Assembly (NCBI RefSeq): GCF_030733425.1
Contig: NZ_JASHIZ010000009.1
Span: forward strand, 88,747 to 152,746
Length of the DNA stretch: 64,000 bases
Source of the DNA: Roseovarius sp. MMSF_3350
Lineage (GTDB): Bacteria > Pseudomonadota > Alphaproteobacteria > Rhodobacterales > Rhodobacteraceae
Reading direction: 5' to 3'
Shown: in pieces, positions 43,141-53,054 of the stretch
How positions within the stretch are numbered: the first letter of the stretch is position 1
Layout of the letters: each line of letters begins with the position of its first letter
Program-made: the position numbers and the translations under genes
The notes under the pieces: model-generated
What the model saw: the letters and a program-made list of their open reading frames with translations, nothing else
Databases searched by the model: none
Told to the model about the DNA's origin: nothing

Positions 43141-46100
43141 TCACTCGGCGGCACGGAGGGATTTGTCCTTGGGCGTGTCGTCCTGGTAGGCGACATCGGA
43201 AACGCTTTCCGTCCAGATGATCTCGGGCGCGCGGACGCGGGCGGCCTGGCGCGAGAGGGCCCAGTCGCGTGCGGCGCGGCTGGTGCGGCCGAAGGAGAGC
43301 TTGGCCAGAAGCTGGGCGCCCCAGAGGACGTAGGTGGTGGCCCAGATGCGCAGGGCCAGCATGGAGGGGGTGAAGACCAGCGTCAGCACCGTGGCGATGC
43401 CGAGGCCGAAGACCACCGCGGTCGCCAGCTGTTTCCACCAGAGCGCGGTGGGGCTGTTGAACGTGTAGCCGCCGGCGAAGAAATCGAGGCTGAGGCCGAA
43501 CATCATCGGGGCAAGGCCCGCCATGGTGGTGATCGTGGTCAACAGGACGGGGCGGATGCGCGCCTCGGCCGTGCGGGTGATCGCCTCAATCCGCGGCATG
43601 TAGCGGGAATATTCCTGGTAGGTGTCGATCAGCACGATGTTGTTGTTCACTACGATGCCCGCGAGCGCCACGATTCCGGTGCCGGTCATGATGATGGAAA
43701 ACGGCTGGTTCATGACGAGCATCCCGATCAGGACGCCGGTGGTCGAAAGCACCACCGCGAGAAGCACGAGAATGGCGTTGTAGACCGAGTTGAACTGCGC
43801 CAGCAGGATGATGAACATCAGCCCCAGGGCGCCGAGGAAAGCCTGTTGCAGGAAGGCGCCTGATTCCTCCTGGTCCTCGGCGTCGCCGGTCCATTCATAG
43901 GAAATGCTGCGCGGCATGTCGGTGGTTTCGAGCCACTGGGTGAGGGTCTCGATCCGCTCGTTGGCGGTGAGGGGGACCTGGGTTTCCTCGCCGTTTTCGC
44001 CGGTGGTGGTGACGGTCAGGCCGTCCGTCACGGCGGCCTTGACGTCGAAATAGCGGGTCTGGTCGACGCGGTCGATCTGGGCCAGTTTCGGCACCGGCTG
44101 GCGGGTGATGAAGTTCGACAGCGGCACGAGGCCGTCATTGGTGCGGACCTTGAGCGTGTCGAGGGTTGAGAGCACACGGTCCTCCTCGGGGAGGCGGACG
44201 CGGATGTCGATTTCCTCGTCCGAGGAGGGCACGCGCATGGTGTCGAGCAGGATGCCGCGGGTCACCAGCTGGACCATCGCGCCCACGGTGGCCACGTCGG
44301 CGCCGAAGCGGCCCGCCTTTTCCACGTCGACGTCGATCTGCCAGTCGATGCCGGGCAGGGGAAGCGTGTCCTCGATCAGTTCCAGCCCGCGGGTGCCCTC
44401 GAACTTCTCACGGGCCGCGGCGGTGAAGGCTTGCAGTTCTTCCCAGTTGTCGCCCTTGAGGCGCAGGTGCACGGGCTTGGCCGAGGCGGGGCCCTGTTCG
44501 AGCGACAGGATCTCGACCTTCATGCCGGGGATCTGTTCAAGCTGCGCGGTCAGCTGGTCGATGGTGCGTTCGCCGTCCGCCACGGGGTCGTTGACGCGGC
44601 GCTGCACGTCATAGTCGAGGACCGGGATGGTGAACCACGTCTCATAGGTGGTCGGACGGTCCTCCCACTTGATCAGCTCGAACTGGACCTGGCCGATGGT
44701 GTCGAGCGGGGGCTGCGCGCCGCCGGTGTTGTTGTTGAGCCCGCCATCGCCGGCGAAGGAGAAGGCCGACAGGACGTTGGGATGGGCCAGCACGACCGCT
44801 TCGGCCTCGCGGACCAGCGCGTCTTTCTGGCCGATCGAGAGGTTGCCGCGGGCGCGGACGTAGACGATGGCGTTCTCGGGCTCTGATTCCACGAAGAACT
44901 CGGTGCCGTTGTTGTTGTTCACGTAGTACATCAGCACCGAGCCGACGAGTACGAAGATCGCGCAGAAGGCCACCAGCGGCATGATCGGGTTGGCGGCGAT
45001 GGCATGGATCACCCAGCCGAAGGGCGAGCGGCGGTAGCCCGCGTCGACGCGCCGGGCGCGGTGCAGTCGGGTGTATTGCCCGATGGCGATGGCGCCAAAG
45101 ACGATCAGGGCGACGACAATCGCGGCGGTCCAGCCGATGCCCGAGGCCCAGGCGACGCCGATGGCGGCGGCCGCGAAGATCAGGCCACGGGCCACCGGGA
45201 AGGGCAGCTTGCGCGCCTGCCAGGTGTCGAGGCTTTGCCACAGCAGCGACAGGCGGCGGAAGAAAGCCAGCACGCACAGGAGCGCGGTCAGCGCGCCGGC
45301 GAGGGCCACGCCGCCCGCGATGACCATGCCCAGACCCAGCCCGAATGCGGTGAGCAGCGACGGGATGACCGAGCCGAGAATGTTGCCGCCGTCCATGCCC
45401 GCGAACTGTGCCCCGGCCTGCTGGGCGAGGGGGCCAATGGCCTGACCGGCCAGCATCAGGCCGCCCAGGGCGAGCACGGCGAGCGCGATATGGAGATACC
45501 AGCGTGTGGTGGCGATGGAGTCGATCCGCTGGGTGAACCAGCGTTCGATGCGGCCCGTGACGCCGCCCATGACGGGCAGGTAGACCAGCGCCACCAACAG
45601 CGAGGCCGACAGCACGAAGATGAGCGTGACGGGCAGCATCATCATGAACTGCCCCGGCACTCCGGGCCAGAAGAGCATCGGCAGGAAGGCGCAGAGCGTG
45701 GTGGCGGTGGAACTGACCACGGGCCAGAACATGCGCTTGGCGGCGGCCACGTAGGCGTGCATCGGGCCTTCGCCCTCGGCGATGCGCTTGTCGGCGTATT
45801 CGACCACGACGATGGCGCCGTCCACCAGCATGCCCACGGCGAGGATCAGGCCGAACATGACGATGTTCGAGACCGGCACGCCCATCACGGCAAGCAAGGC
45901 AAAGCAGAGCAGGAACGAGGTGGGGATGGCGAACCCCACCAGAAGGGCGGGGCGGATGCCGAGAGCGGCCAGAGTGACGATCATCACCAGCGCGATGGCG
46001 GTCAGCACCGAGCCTTCGAGTTGCGAAACCATCGAGGCGATGATGCGCGATTGGTCGTTGGACGTGTCGACCTGTACCGCGACCTGGAGTTCGCTGGGCC

Positions 46101-47025
46101 AGTTGTCCTCGGCCTCGGCCACGACCTCGCGCACCAGCGCGGCGGTGTCGATGATGTTGAAGCCCTTGCGCTTGACGACTTGCAGGGCAATGGCCGTCTC
46201 GCCGTTGAAGCGGGCGGTGCCGGCGCGGTCCTCGAAGGTGAGGTTGATACGGGCAAGATCGCCCAGCGTCACGACGCGGTCGCCGTTCGTCTTGACCGGC
46301 AGGTCGTAGATGTCGCGCGTGTCGTCGAAAGAGGAGGGGATCTTGACCGAGAAGGCACCCTGGGCGCTGTCGACCTCGCCCGCGGCAATGAGCTGGTTGT
46401 TGTTCTGGACGACGTTCAGAAGCTCGTTCGCGGTGACGTTGTAGGCTTCGAGCCGCAGAGGGTCGATGACCACTTCGACCATCTCGTCGCGGTTGCCGGC
46501 GATGCCGGCCTCGAGCACGGGCTCGAGCCCTTCGAGCCGGTCCTGAAGGTCCTTGGCGATGCGCGCCAGCGTGCGTTCGGGCACCGGCCCGGAGAGAGAC
46601 ACGATGATGATGGGGAATTCGGAGAAGTTGATTTCGTTGATCGTGTATTGCTCGGCGCCTTCGGGAAAATCGGCCTCGGCGGCGTTCATGGCGTCGCGCA
46701 CGTCGGCCATGATCTGGGTCTTGTCCCAGCCGAATTCGAATTCCAGCGCGACACCGGCGTAGTTCTCGGCCGCCGTGCCGGTCATTTCCTTGAGACCGTC
46801 GAGGTCTGAAAGCTCGGTTTCCATGACCTTGACCAGCAGTTTCTCGGAATCCTCGGCCGAGATGCCGGGAAAGTTGACCGAGACGAAGAGGGCCGGGATC
46901 TCGATATCCGGTTCGCCTTCCTTGGGCAGGGATATGTAGGCTGTGGTCCCGGCGACGATCGACAGGATGATGAAGGCGATCACCATCCGGGCGCGCTGCG
47001 AGGCCCAGTCGACGATTCCGGTCAT
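43141..47025 (-). CDS. RND efflux pump inner-membrane transporter, extended form
   Basis: A 1294-residue HAE1/AcrB-related pump, versus about 1030-1050 for ordinary members. N-terminal blocks (SLPKEGEPDIEIPALFVSV, then PGISAEDSEKLLVKVME) and the TM4-region GMLVDGAIVVVEYAD with a functional Asp are conserved. An extra stretch of about 170 residues around 505-675, with roughly four hydrophobic segments (ALAVLALGGLMLAGQAIG, GLGLGMVIAGGVALAGALT and others), lies before the second half. The substrate is unknown. It overlaps the adaptor gene by 4 bases. No outer-membrane channel gene is present nearby. Confidence 0.92.
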   Translation of the reverse strand: MTGIVDWASQRARMVIAFIILSIVAGTTAYISLPKEGEPDIEIPALFVSVNFPGISAEDSEKLLVKVMETELSDLDGLKEMTGTAAENYAGVALEFEFGWDKTQIMADVRDAMNAAEADFPEGAEQYTINEINFSEFPIIIVSLSGPVPERTLARIAKDLQDRLEGLEPVLEAGIAGNRDEMVEVVIDPLRLEAYNVTANELLNVVQNNNQLIAAGEVDSAQGAFSVKIPSSFDDTRDIYDLPVKTNGDRVVTLGDLARINLTFEDRAGTARFNGETAIALQVVKRKGFNIIDTAALVREVVAEAEDNWPSELQVAVQVDTSNDQSRIIASMVSQLEGSVLTAIALVMIVTLAALGIRPALLVGFAIPTSFLLCFALLAVMGVPVSNIVMFGLILAVGMLVDGAIVVVEYADKRIAEGEGPMHAYVAAAKRMFWPVVSSTATTLCAFLPMLFWPGVPGQFMMMLPVTLIFVLSASLLVALVYLPVMGGVTGRIERWFTQRIDSIATTRWYLHIALAVLALGGLMLAGQAIGPLAQQAGAQFAGMDGGNILGSVIPSLLTAFGLGLGMVIAGGVALAGALTALLCVLAFFRRLSLLWQSLDTWQARKLPFPVARGLIFAAAAIGVAWASGIGWTAAIVVALIVFGAIAIGQYTRLHRARRVDAGYRRSPFGWVIHAIAANPIMPLVAFCAIFVLVGSVLMYYVNNNNGTEFFVESEPENAIVYVRARGNLSIGQKDALVREAEAVVLAHPNVLSAFSFAGDGGLNNNTGGAQPPLDTIGQVQFELIKWEDRPTTYETWFTIPVLDYDVQRRVNDPVADGERTIDQLTAQLEQIPGMKVEILSLEQGPASAKPVHLRLKGDNWEELQAFTAAAREKFEGTRGLELIEDTLPLPGIDWQIDVDVEKAGRFGADVATVGAMVQLVTRGILLDTMRVPSSDEEIDIRVRLPEEDRVLSTLDTLKVRTNDGLVPLSNFITRQPVPKLAQIDRVDQTRYFDVKAAVTDGLTVTTTGENGEETQVPLTANERIETLTQWLETTDMPRSISYEWTGDAEDQEESGAFLQQAFLGALGLMFIILLAQFNSVYNAILVLLAVVLSTTGVLIGMLVMNQPFSIIMTGTGIVALAGIVVNNNIVLIDTYQEYSRYMPRIEAITRTAEARIRPVLLTTITTMAGLAPMMFGLSLDFFAGGYTFNSPTALWWKQLATAVVFGLGIATVLTLVFTPSMLALRIWATTYVLWGAQLLAKLSFGRTSRAARDWALSRQAARVRAPEIIWTESVSDVAYQDDTPKDKSLRAAE

Positions 47026-48359
47026 TGGATCGCCTCGCGGTAGGCGGGTTTCACCGGCACGCCGTCGGCGACGAATTCCTGACCGATGATGATGACGTCG
47101 GAGGTGTCGTCGAGGCCGGTGACGAAGACACCGGTGGGGCTGTCGCGCAGCAGGGTCACGGGCTTGAACCGGGCCGTCTTGTCCGGGGTCACGATGCGGA
47201 CCCCGAGAGCGCCGTCATCGTCGAGCGTGAGGGCCGATTGCGGCAGGAGATGCGCCTTGACGCCTGCGGAGTCGATGCGGATCTCGGCGGTCTGGCCGTC
47301 GCGCAGGGAGAGATCCTCGTTCGGGACGCGGATATCGACGCGGAAGGTGCGGGTGGTGGGATCGGCGGCGCGGGAGATGAAGGTAACGGTGCCTTCGACG
47401 GTGCCACCCGAGGCCAGCCGGGCGGTGGCGGGGGCGTCGAGGCTGACCTTGCCGATCTCGGTTTCGGGGACGTAGCCCACCAGCATGATCGGATCGAGCT
47501 GGATCACGGTGGCGCAGAGCGTGCCGGCCTGAAGGAAGCTGCCAAGCTCGGCGGTGTCGGACTCCAGCAGGCCGGAGAAGGGCGCCTTGATGGTCAGCCG
47601 GTCGATTTCCTTGCGGGCGGAGGCCACGGCGGCCTCGGCGCTTTGTACGCCGGAGCGGGCCGCCTCGATGCCGGCGGCGGCGGTTTCCTGTCGGGATTGT
47701 GCCGCCTTGAGTGCGGCCTCGGCGCTGGTGATCTGGGCCTTGGCGCCTTCGACGGCGGCCTTGGTCTGGGCCACGCGGGTCTGCGAGGCGAAGCCGTCGG
47801 TAGAGAGTTTGTCGGCGGCGTTGGCATTTATCTCTGCCTCGCTGAGCACGGCGCGGGCCTCGACCAGGCGGGCGCGGCTTTCCTCGATGCGGGCCTCGGC
47901 CTCGGGTACGGCGGCCTCGGCTTCGGGGATGCGGGACTTGGCCTCGGCCAGGCGGGCCAGCGCCTCGGCCAGGTTGGCCTCGCGCGTACCGGGGTCGAGC
48001 TGGCAGAGGGTCTGGCCTTCGTCCACGAAGGCGCCCTTGCGGATCGGGTCCGAGACGATCTGGCCGGCGGTTTCGGCGCGCAGTTCGACCTGGCGGGCGG
48101 CCTCGGTCTGGCCTCTTACAGTGACGGCGCTGTCGATGGTACGGGCGGTGGAGCGCAGGGCCACGACGCCGACGGTGCCATCGCGCTCTTCCTCGGTTTC
48201 GGCCAGCGGGTCGGCCTCTTCGGTGCCCGGCGTGACCGCCTCGGTCTGTTCGGTATCCCCCTCTGCGGCGAAAAGTGCCGCAATGCGCTCGCGTTCCATC
48301 ACGAGGGCATAGATCATTGCGCTGACCAGAATGGCGGCGAGAATGGGAAACAGTCGCAT
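47022..48359 (-). CDS. RND efflux periplasmic adaptor (membrane fusion protein)
   Basis: A 445-residue adaptor with one N-terminal helix (LFPILAAILVSAMIYALVM), a long coiled-coil hairpin at about 130-260 (Ala/Glu-rich, EARIEESRARLVEARAVLSE), and lipoyl and beta-barrel domains (LTIKAPFSGLLESDTAELGS). It bridges the pump to an outer-membrane channel. The ATG at 48357-48359 precedes the helix; the 14 extra upstream residues in the open frame would disrupt the N-terminus. A dyad at 48439-48456 lies in its promoter region. Confidence 0.92.
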   Translation of the reverse strand: MRLFPILAAILVSAMIYALVMERERIAALFAAEGDTEQTEAVTPGTEEADPLAETEEERDGTVGVVALRSTARTIDSAVTVRGQTEAARQVELRAETAGQIVSDPIRKGAFVDEGQTLCQLDPGTREANLAEALARLAEAKSRIPEAEAAVPEAEARIEESRARLVEARAVLSEAEINANAADKLSTDGFASQTRVAQTKAAVEGAKAQITSAEAALKAAQSRQETAAAGIEAARSGVQSAEAAVASARKEIDRLTIKAPFSGLLESDTAELGSFLQAGTLCATVIQLDPIMLVGYVPETEIGKVSLDAPATARLASGGTVEGTVTFISRAADPTTRTFRVDIRVPNEDLSLRDGQTAEIRIDSAGVKAHLLPQSALTLDDDGALGVRIVTPDKTARFKPVTLLRDSPTGVFVTGLDDTSDVIIIGQEFVADGVPVKPAYREAIQ

Positions 48360-48438
48360 GAAAAGGCTTTCTGAGCGTCGTCTACATGTGTTTACAGGCA
48401 CTTGGCCCGCAAGGCCATGCGTCTTGGTGCGTTATGCG

Positions 48439-48456
48439 CTGAACTATCGAGTTCAG
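48439..48456. promoter_or_regulatory. Candidate operator upstream of the RND adaptor gene
   Basis: CTGAACT-ATCG-AGTTCAG is a perfect 7-base dyad with a 4-base centre, 80 bases upstream of the adaptor ATG and 140 bases upstream of the divergent yfgM-like gene. Efflux operons are often controlled by TetR- or MarR-type repressors at such dyads, but no regulator gene is adjacent. Confidence 0.45.
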
Positions 48457-48595
48457 ATTAGTTCTTTTCAGCGGAATGATCAAGCCGGTCTAGGTGTCCG
48501 TGCGGGCGCTGGCCGGCAGAGCGTGCCGCGCGCCCCTTGGCAGGGCCGGAACGACACGGTAAGAGGGGCGAAATCGCAAGGAAAGGCAGCCCGGA

Positions 48596-49273
48596 GTGAG
48601 CCAGTCTGACAGTTTCATCGACGAGGTGACCGAAGAGGTCCGCCGCGACCGCCTGTACCGGAATTTCAAGCGGTACGGATGGATCGGCATTCTGGCGGTC
48701 CTGTTGCTGGTGGGCGGCGCGGCCTACAACGAATGGCGCAAGGCGCAGGAGCGGGCCGAGGCGCAGGCGCTGGGCGATGCGATCATCGCGGCGCTGGGCG
48801 AGGAGGACCGCGCGGCCCGCACCGCGGCGCTGGACGCCATCCAGCCCGAAACCGGCGGGGCGAAGGCCATTGTCGGCCTGCTGGCAGCGGGTGAGAGCGG
48901 GGCGGAGATCGCCCCGGAGTCGGTCGAGCAGCTGTTGACGCTGGCGGATTCGCCCGATGTGCCGCTGGTCTATCGCCAGATCGCGACCCTCAAGGCCGTG
49001 GCCCTGCCCGGGTCGGGCCTGAGCAACGAAGACAAGCGCGCCCGGCTGGAAGGCATGGCGGCGAGCGGCGGGATCGTTCGTCTGCTGGCCGAGGAGCAGC
49101 TTGCGCTGGTCGATCTGGAGGCCGGCGACCGGGACGCTGCGCTGGAGCGGCTGCGCGGGATCTACGAGAGTGCGGAAGCCACAGCGGGCTTGCGTCGGCG
49201 TGCCGAGCAGTTGATTGTTGCGCTGGACGGTGACATTGAAGAGGAGCCGGGCGGCACGACCGACGGCAACTAG
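48596..49273 (+). CDS. YfgM-like tetratricopeptide-repeat membrane protein
   Basis: A 225-residue protein with one helix (YGWIGILAVLLLVGGAAYNEW, about residues 27-47) after a basic N-terminus, then a periplasmic helical TPR-like region. It starts with GTG after CCCGGAG. YfgM is a chaperone-like ancillary of the SecYEG translocon, and its gene precedes bamB and der in E. coli, the same order as here. Confidence 0.8.
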   Translation: MSQSDSFIDEVTEEVRRDRLYRNFKRYGWIGILAVLLLVGGAAYNEWRKAQERAEAQALGDAIIAALGEEDRAARTAALDAIQPETGGAKAIVGLLAAGESGAEIAPESVEQLLTLADSPDVPLVYRQIATLKAVALPGSGLSNEDKRARLEGMAASGGIVRLLAEEQLALVDLEAGDRDAALERLRGIYESAEATAGLRRRAEQLIVALDGDIEEEPGGTTDGN

Positions 49274-49329
49274 GCGTGACCCAGGCCCGGACCCGGGCCG
49301 ACGCGAGGACAAGTACGGGGGCGACAGCG

Positions 49330-50661
49330 GTGAAGACGTTAGCGGGAGTGATTGGCCTGAGTGCGCTGTGCCTCGTCGCGGCCTGTACCAAGAAGGAAAA
49401 CATCCTGACCGGCGAACGCCAGGAGATCAGCGAGATCCTTCAGACCGAGCAGGGCGAGCCGGATCTGGCGGCGCAGACGGTGACGGGCAGCGTCCCGCCT
49501 CTGGCCCTGCCGGCGGCCCGTAGCAACGCCAGCTGGGCCCAGAGTATTTCCAACGCCCGCACCCGCGTGGCGCATCCGGCGCTGCTCGGCACGCCGCAAT
49601 TGGCCTGGACGGCCAATATCGGGCAGGGCGACGGGCGCAAGTCGCGCATCACCGCCGACCCGGTGGTGGGCGGTGGCATGGTTTACACGCTCGATGCACG
49701 AGCGCAGGTCTCGGCCTTTACCACCGCGGGCCAGCAGGTCTGGACCCGCGACCTGGTGCCCGCGAACGACAGCAGCATCGATGGCAGCGGCGGCGGTCTG
49801 GCCTATGACAACGGGCAGCTTTTCGTGTCGTCCGGCTTTGGCCTGCTGACCGCGCTGGATGCTTCGACCGGCACCCAGCAATGGCAGCAGAACCTGCGCG
49901 CGACCGGATCGGGCAGCCCCACGGTGGCGGGCGACCTGGTTTACGTGGTGGCGGGCGACGAGCTGGCCTGGGCGCTGGACCGCACCGACGGCCGCATCGC
50001 CTGGCAGCTGGAGGCGACGCCGGACATCCAGAACGTTCTGGGCGCGCCGTCGCCTGCGGTGACGGACAAGTACGTGGTCTTCGGTTTCGGCTCGGGCGAG
50101 GTGCAGGGCGCGTTCCTGAAAGGCGGGCTGCGGCGCTGGACGGCGCAGATCGCGGGCAGGCGGCAGGGCTATTCCAGCGGGCAGATCGCCGATGTCACCG
50201 GCGACCCGGTGATCGACGGCAACACGATCTTTGCGGGCAATCATACCGGGCGGACCGTGGCACTGAACCTGGGCAATGGCGAGCGACTGTGGACTGCAGC
50301 GGACGGACCGCTGAACCGGGTGTGGCCGGCGGGTGATTCCATTTTCATGGTGTCGGACCGAAACGAATTGTTGCGGCTGGCCAAGTCCGACGGGCGGCGG
50401 CTGTGGGGCGTGAAACTGCCGTTCTTCACCAAGTCGAAGCCCAAGAAGCAGGCGCGGATATTTGCCCATCACGGGCCGATCATTGCCGGTGGCCGCCTGA
50501 TCATCGCGTCGAGCGACGGGTTGATGCGGTTCTATGACCCCACGAACGGCGCGGCGCTGGGACAGGTGCAGATGCCGGGCGGGGCGACGACCAACCCGGT
50601 TGTGGCCGGAGGCACGCTTTATGTCGTGTCGTCCAAGGGCCAGTTGATGGCTTTCCGTTAA
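49330..50661 (+). CDS. bamB: Outer-membrane assembly lipoprotein BamB
   Basis: A 443-residue beta-propeller lipoprotein of the BAM complex. The signal VKTLAGVIGLSALCLVAAC gives a lipobox with Cys19. PQQ-like repeats recur as GGGMVYTLDARAQVSAFTTA, DNGQLFVSSGFGLLTALD, GDLVYVVAGDELAWALD and GTLYVVSSKGQLMAFR. A GTG at 49330 is chosen because it puts the lipobox in place; an earlier GTG at 49276 adds 18 residues before the signal and lacks a ribosome site. It is followed after 78 bases by der. Confidence 0.9.
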   Translation: MKTLAGVIGLSALCLVAACTKKENILTGERQEISEILQTEQGEPDLAAQTVTGSVPPLALPAARSNASWAQSISNARTRVAHPALLGTPQLAWTANIGQGDGRKSRITADPVVGGGMVYTLDARAQVSAFTTAGQQVWTRDLVPANDSSIDGSGGGLAYDNGQLFVSSGFGLLTALDASTGTQQWQQNLRATGSGSPTVAGDLVYVVAGDELAWALDRTDGRIAWQLEATPDIQNVLGAPSPAVTDKYVVFGFGSGEVQGAFLKGGLRRWTAQIAGRRQGYSSGQIADVTGDPVIDGNTIFAGNHTGRTVALNLGNGERLWTAADGPLNRVWPAGDSIFMVSDRNELLRLAKSDGRRLWGVKLPFFTKSKPKKQARIFAHHGPIIAGGRLIIASSDGLMRFYDPTNGAALGQVQMPGGATTNPVVAGGTLYVVSSKGQLMAFR

Positions 50662-50739
50662 GCCGGACATGGTGTAACTGGGCGGCCTCAAGGGCCCTGA
50701 TGCGCAGGGCGCGGTTCATCCGATCCGGAGCCTGACAAG

Positions 50740-52203
50740 ATGAGTTTCACACTGGCAATCGTGGGCCGCCCCAACGTGGGCAAATCCACGCTGTTCAACC
50801 GGCTTGTGGGCAAGCGGCTGGCGCTGGTCGACGACCAGCCCGGCGTGACGCGCGATCTGCGGGAAGGGGATGCACGGCTGGCCGACCTGCGCTTCACGGT
50901 GATCGACACCGCCGGGCTGGAGGATGCCACCGACGACAGCCTCGAGGGCCGGATGCGCAAGCTGACCGAGCGGGCGGTGGACATGGCCGATGTGTGCCTG
51001 TTCCTGATCGACGCGCGGGCCGGGGTGACGGCGCTGGACGAGATGTTCGCCGAGATCCTGCGCAAGCGGGCGGATCACGTCTTTGTCGCCGCCAACAAGT
51101 CCGAGGGCAGCGCCGCCGATGCCGGTGTGCTGGAGGCCTATTCTCTGGGCCTGGGCGAGCCGATCCGCCTGTCGGCCGAGCATGGCGAGGGGATGCACGA
51201 CCTTTACACCGCGCTTTTGCCGCTGGCCGACGGCTATGCCGAGCGGGCCGAGGCGGAAGCCCCCGAGGTGGACGTGGCCGTGGACGAGGATGGCGAGGCC
51301 GATCCCGACGGTGTGCGCAAGCCCACCAAGGCGCGGCCTTTGCAGGTGGCGGTTGTGGGGCGGCCCAACGCGGGCAAGTCCACGCTGATAAACAGGATCC
51401 TGGGCGAAGATCGGCTGCTGACCGGACCCGAGGCGGGGATCACCCGGGATGCGATTTCGTTGCAGACGGACTGGGACGGGCTGCCGATGCGGGTATTCGA
51501 TACGGCGGGGATGCGCAAGAAGGCCAAGGTACAGGAAAAGCTGGAAAAACTGTCGGTGAGCGACGGGCTGCGGGCGGTGAAGTTCGCCGAGGTCGTGGTG
51601 GTTCTGCTGGACGCCGCCATTCCGTTCGAGCAGCAGGATCTGCGTATCGCCGACCTGGCCGAGCGCGAGGGTCGGGCGGTGGTCGTGGCGGTGAACAAGT
51701 GGGATATCGAGGACGACAAGCAGGGCAAGCTGCGCGACCTGCGCGAGGCGTTCGAGCGGCTGTTGCCGCAGCTGCGCGGCGCGCCGCTGGTGACGGTCTC
51801 GGCCAAGACGGGCAAGGGGCTGGACCGGTTGCGTGCCGCGGTCGAGAAGGCCTATGACGTGTGGAACCGGAGGGTCAGCACCGCGCGGCTCAACCGCTGG
51901 CTGACGGGGATGCTGGAGGCGCACCCTCCCCCCGCGCCGGGCGGGCGGCGGATCAAGCTGCGCTACATGACCCAGGCCAAGACACGGCCGCCCGGGTTCG
52001 TGGTGATGTGCAGCCATCCCGACAAGATGCCGGCGAGCTATTCGCGCTATCTGGTGAACGGGTTGCGCGACGATTTCGACATGCCGGGCACGCCCATCCG
52101 CCTGACCCTGCGGTCACAGTCGGACAAGAACCCCTACAAGGCAAAGAAAAAGGCCGGGCCGTCGAAGCTGCGCAAGCACATCAAGGGGCGCGGGCAGGGC
52201 TAG
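50740..52203 (+). CDS. der: Ribosome-assembly GTPase Der (EngA)
   Basis: A 487-residue GTPase with two G domains: G1 motifs [16 protein letters not shown] near residue 7 and [16 protein letters not shown] near residue 210, DTAGL and DTAGM G3 motifs, and ANKS/NKWD G4 motifs. A C-terminal KH-like domain follows. Der acts in 50S maturation. Its stop codon and that of the convergent tspO-like gene overlap (52200-52203). The order yfgM-like, bamB, der is conserved. Confidence 0.96.
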   Translation: MSFTLAIVGRPNVGKSTLFNRLVGKRLALVDDQPGVTRDLREGDARLADLRFTVIDTAGLEDATDDSLEGRMRKLTERAVDMADVCLFLIDARAGVTALDEMFAEILRKRADHVFVAANKSEGSAADAGVLEAYSLGLGEPIRLSAEHGEGMHDLYTALLPLADGYAERAEAEAPEVDVAVDEDGEADPDGVRKPTKARPLQVAVVGRPNAGKSTLINRILGEDRLLTGPEAGITRDAISLQTDWDGLPMRVFDTAGMRKKAKVQEKLEKLSVSDGLRAVKFAEVVVVLLDAAIPFEQQDLRIADLAEREGRAVVVAVNKWDIEDDKQGKLRDLREAFERLLPQLRGAPLVTVSAKTGKGLDRLRAAVEKAYDVWNRRVSTARLNRWLTGMLEAHPPPAPGGRRIKLRYMTQAKTRPPGFVVMCSHPDKMPASYSRYLVNGLRDDFDMPGTPIRLTLRSQSDKNPYKAKKKAGPSKLRKHIKGRGQG

Positions 52204-52904
52204 GCGCGGGACGTGCGCAGGGCCAGCACCGACAGTGCGACGAGGCCCGCGGCGCAGAGCGCCAGCACCGGCCAGTTGACGGGGTCGACATTGGCGACAC
52301 CGATGCCGATCAGGGCCCAGACGACCGCGACGGCGTATTCCGGCGTGTCGGGGCGCAGCGTCAGCAGAATGGCGGCCAGCACGAGGGCAAGCGCGATCAT
52401 GGCGAGGGCGGCGGTCTGTTCAGAGATATAGCCATAGCCCGCCAGAAAGAGGCCGAGCGCCACGCAGGATGCCGCCGTGAGCCAGCCGGTATAGAGGGCT
52501 ATCGGCGCGCGCAGCCAGATCCGGTCGCGGTGCCCCATGCGCAGGAAGGCCAGCGCTGCGGTGGCCCACATGATCCAGATCAGGACCGTCGCCCAGGCGG
52601 GATTGATATTGGCCACCGGGATCCAGGCCGCGCCGATGACAAGGCTGGCGATATAGGGCCAGCGCATGGTGTCCCAGGCGGGATCGTCGTGGCGGTTCAA
52701 GAGCCCGAAGAGCGCCCCGGCCAGAAGCCAGATATAGATCAGCCCCCAGATCGAGAAAGCATAGCCCGCGGGCTGCACCGGGGGGGTGTCCTGCGGGATC
52801 GGGAACTGGTCGGCGCTGAACCCGTTGAAGCCGGCGCTGTAAACCGGGGACAGGGCGAAGAGGATGGCGGCGACGAGCGCGAAGACGGCCTTGACCTTGA
52901 ACAT
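52200..52904 (-). CDS. TspO/MBR-like tryptophan-rich membrane protein
   Basis: A 234-residue polytopic membrane protein with about six or seven helices. [36 protein letters not shown] and the [20 protein letters not shown] segments are Trp-rich and resemble TspO/translocator-type families, though it is longer than a normal 160-residue TspO. A porphyrin- or oxygen-linked role is a family-level guess. The start [13 protein letters not shown] has GAGAGG eight bases before it. Confidence 0.6.
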   Translation of the reverse strand: MFKVKAVFALVAAILFALSPVYSAGFNGFSADQFPIPQDTPPVQPAGYAFSIWGLIYIWLLAGALFGLLNRHDDPAWDTMRWPYIASLVIGAAWIPVANINPAWATVLIWIMWATAALAFLRMGHRDRIWLRAPIALYTGWLTAASCVALGLFLAGYGYISEQTAALAMIALALVLAAILLTLRPDTPEYAVAVVWALIGIGVANVDPVNWPVLALCAAGLVALSVLALRTSRA

Positions 52905-53054
52905 GATGCCTCTCATTTTTCGCTGCGGGAGGCGGCCTGACGGAATTTCGCTGCCGACTCTTGCAAATGACTGAAATAGTTTCAAATTGAACCTGTAAAG
53001 GGTGTTTCTGGTTACGTTTTTTGACGGATTTCCTGCCTGTGGAGGCGTTTCGCC

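Noticed and set aside
45004..46809. 601-codon open frame on the plus strand opposite the RND pump
   Set aside because: Reverse-frame shadow of a conserved gene; low-complexity and no recognisable family.
52968..52984. Fourth iron-box candidate (TGACTGAAAT) upstream of the TspO-like/desaturase pair
   Set aside because: Only the left half matches the motif of the three accepted boxes; the right half reads TTT instead of TCG. The neighbouring TGAAA-TAG-TTTCA dyad may be a different operator.
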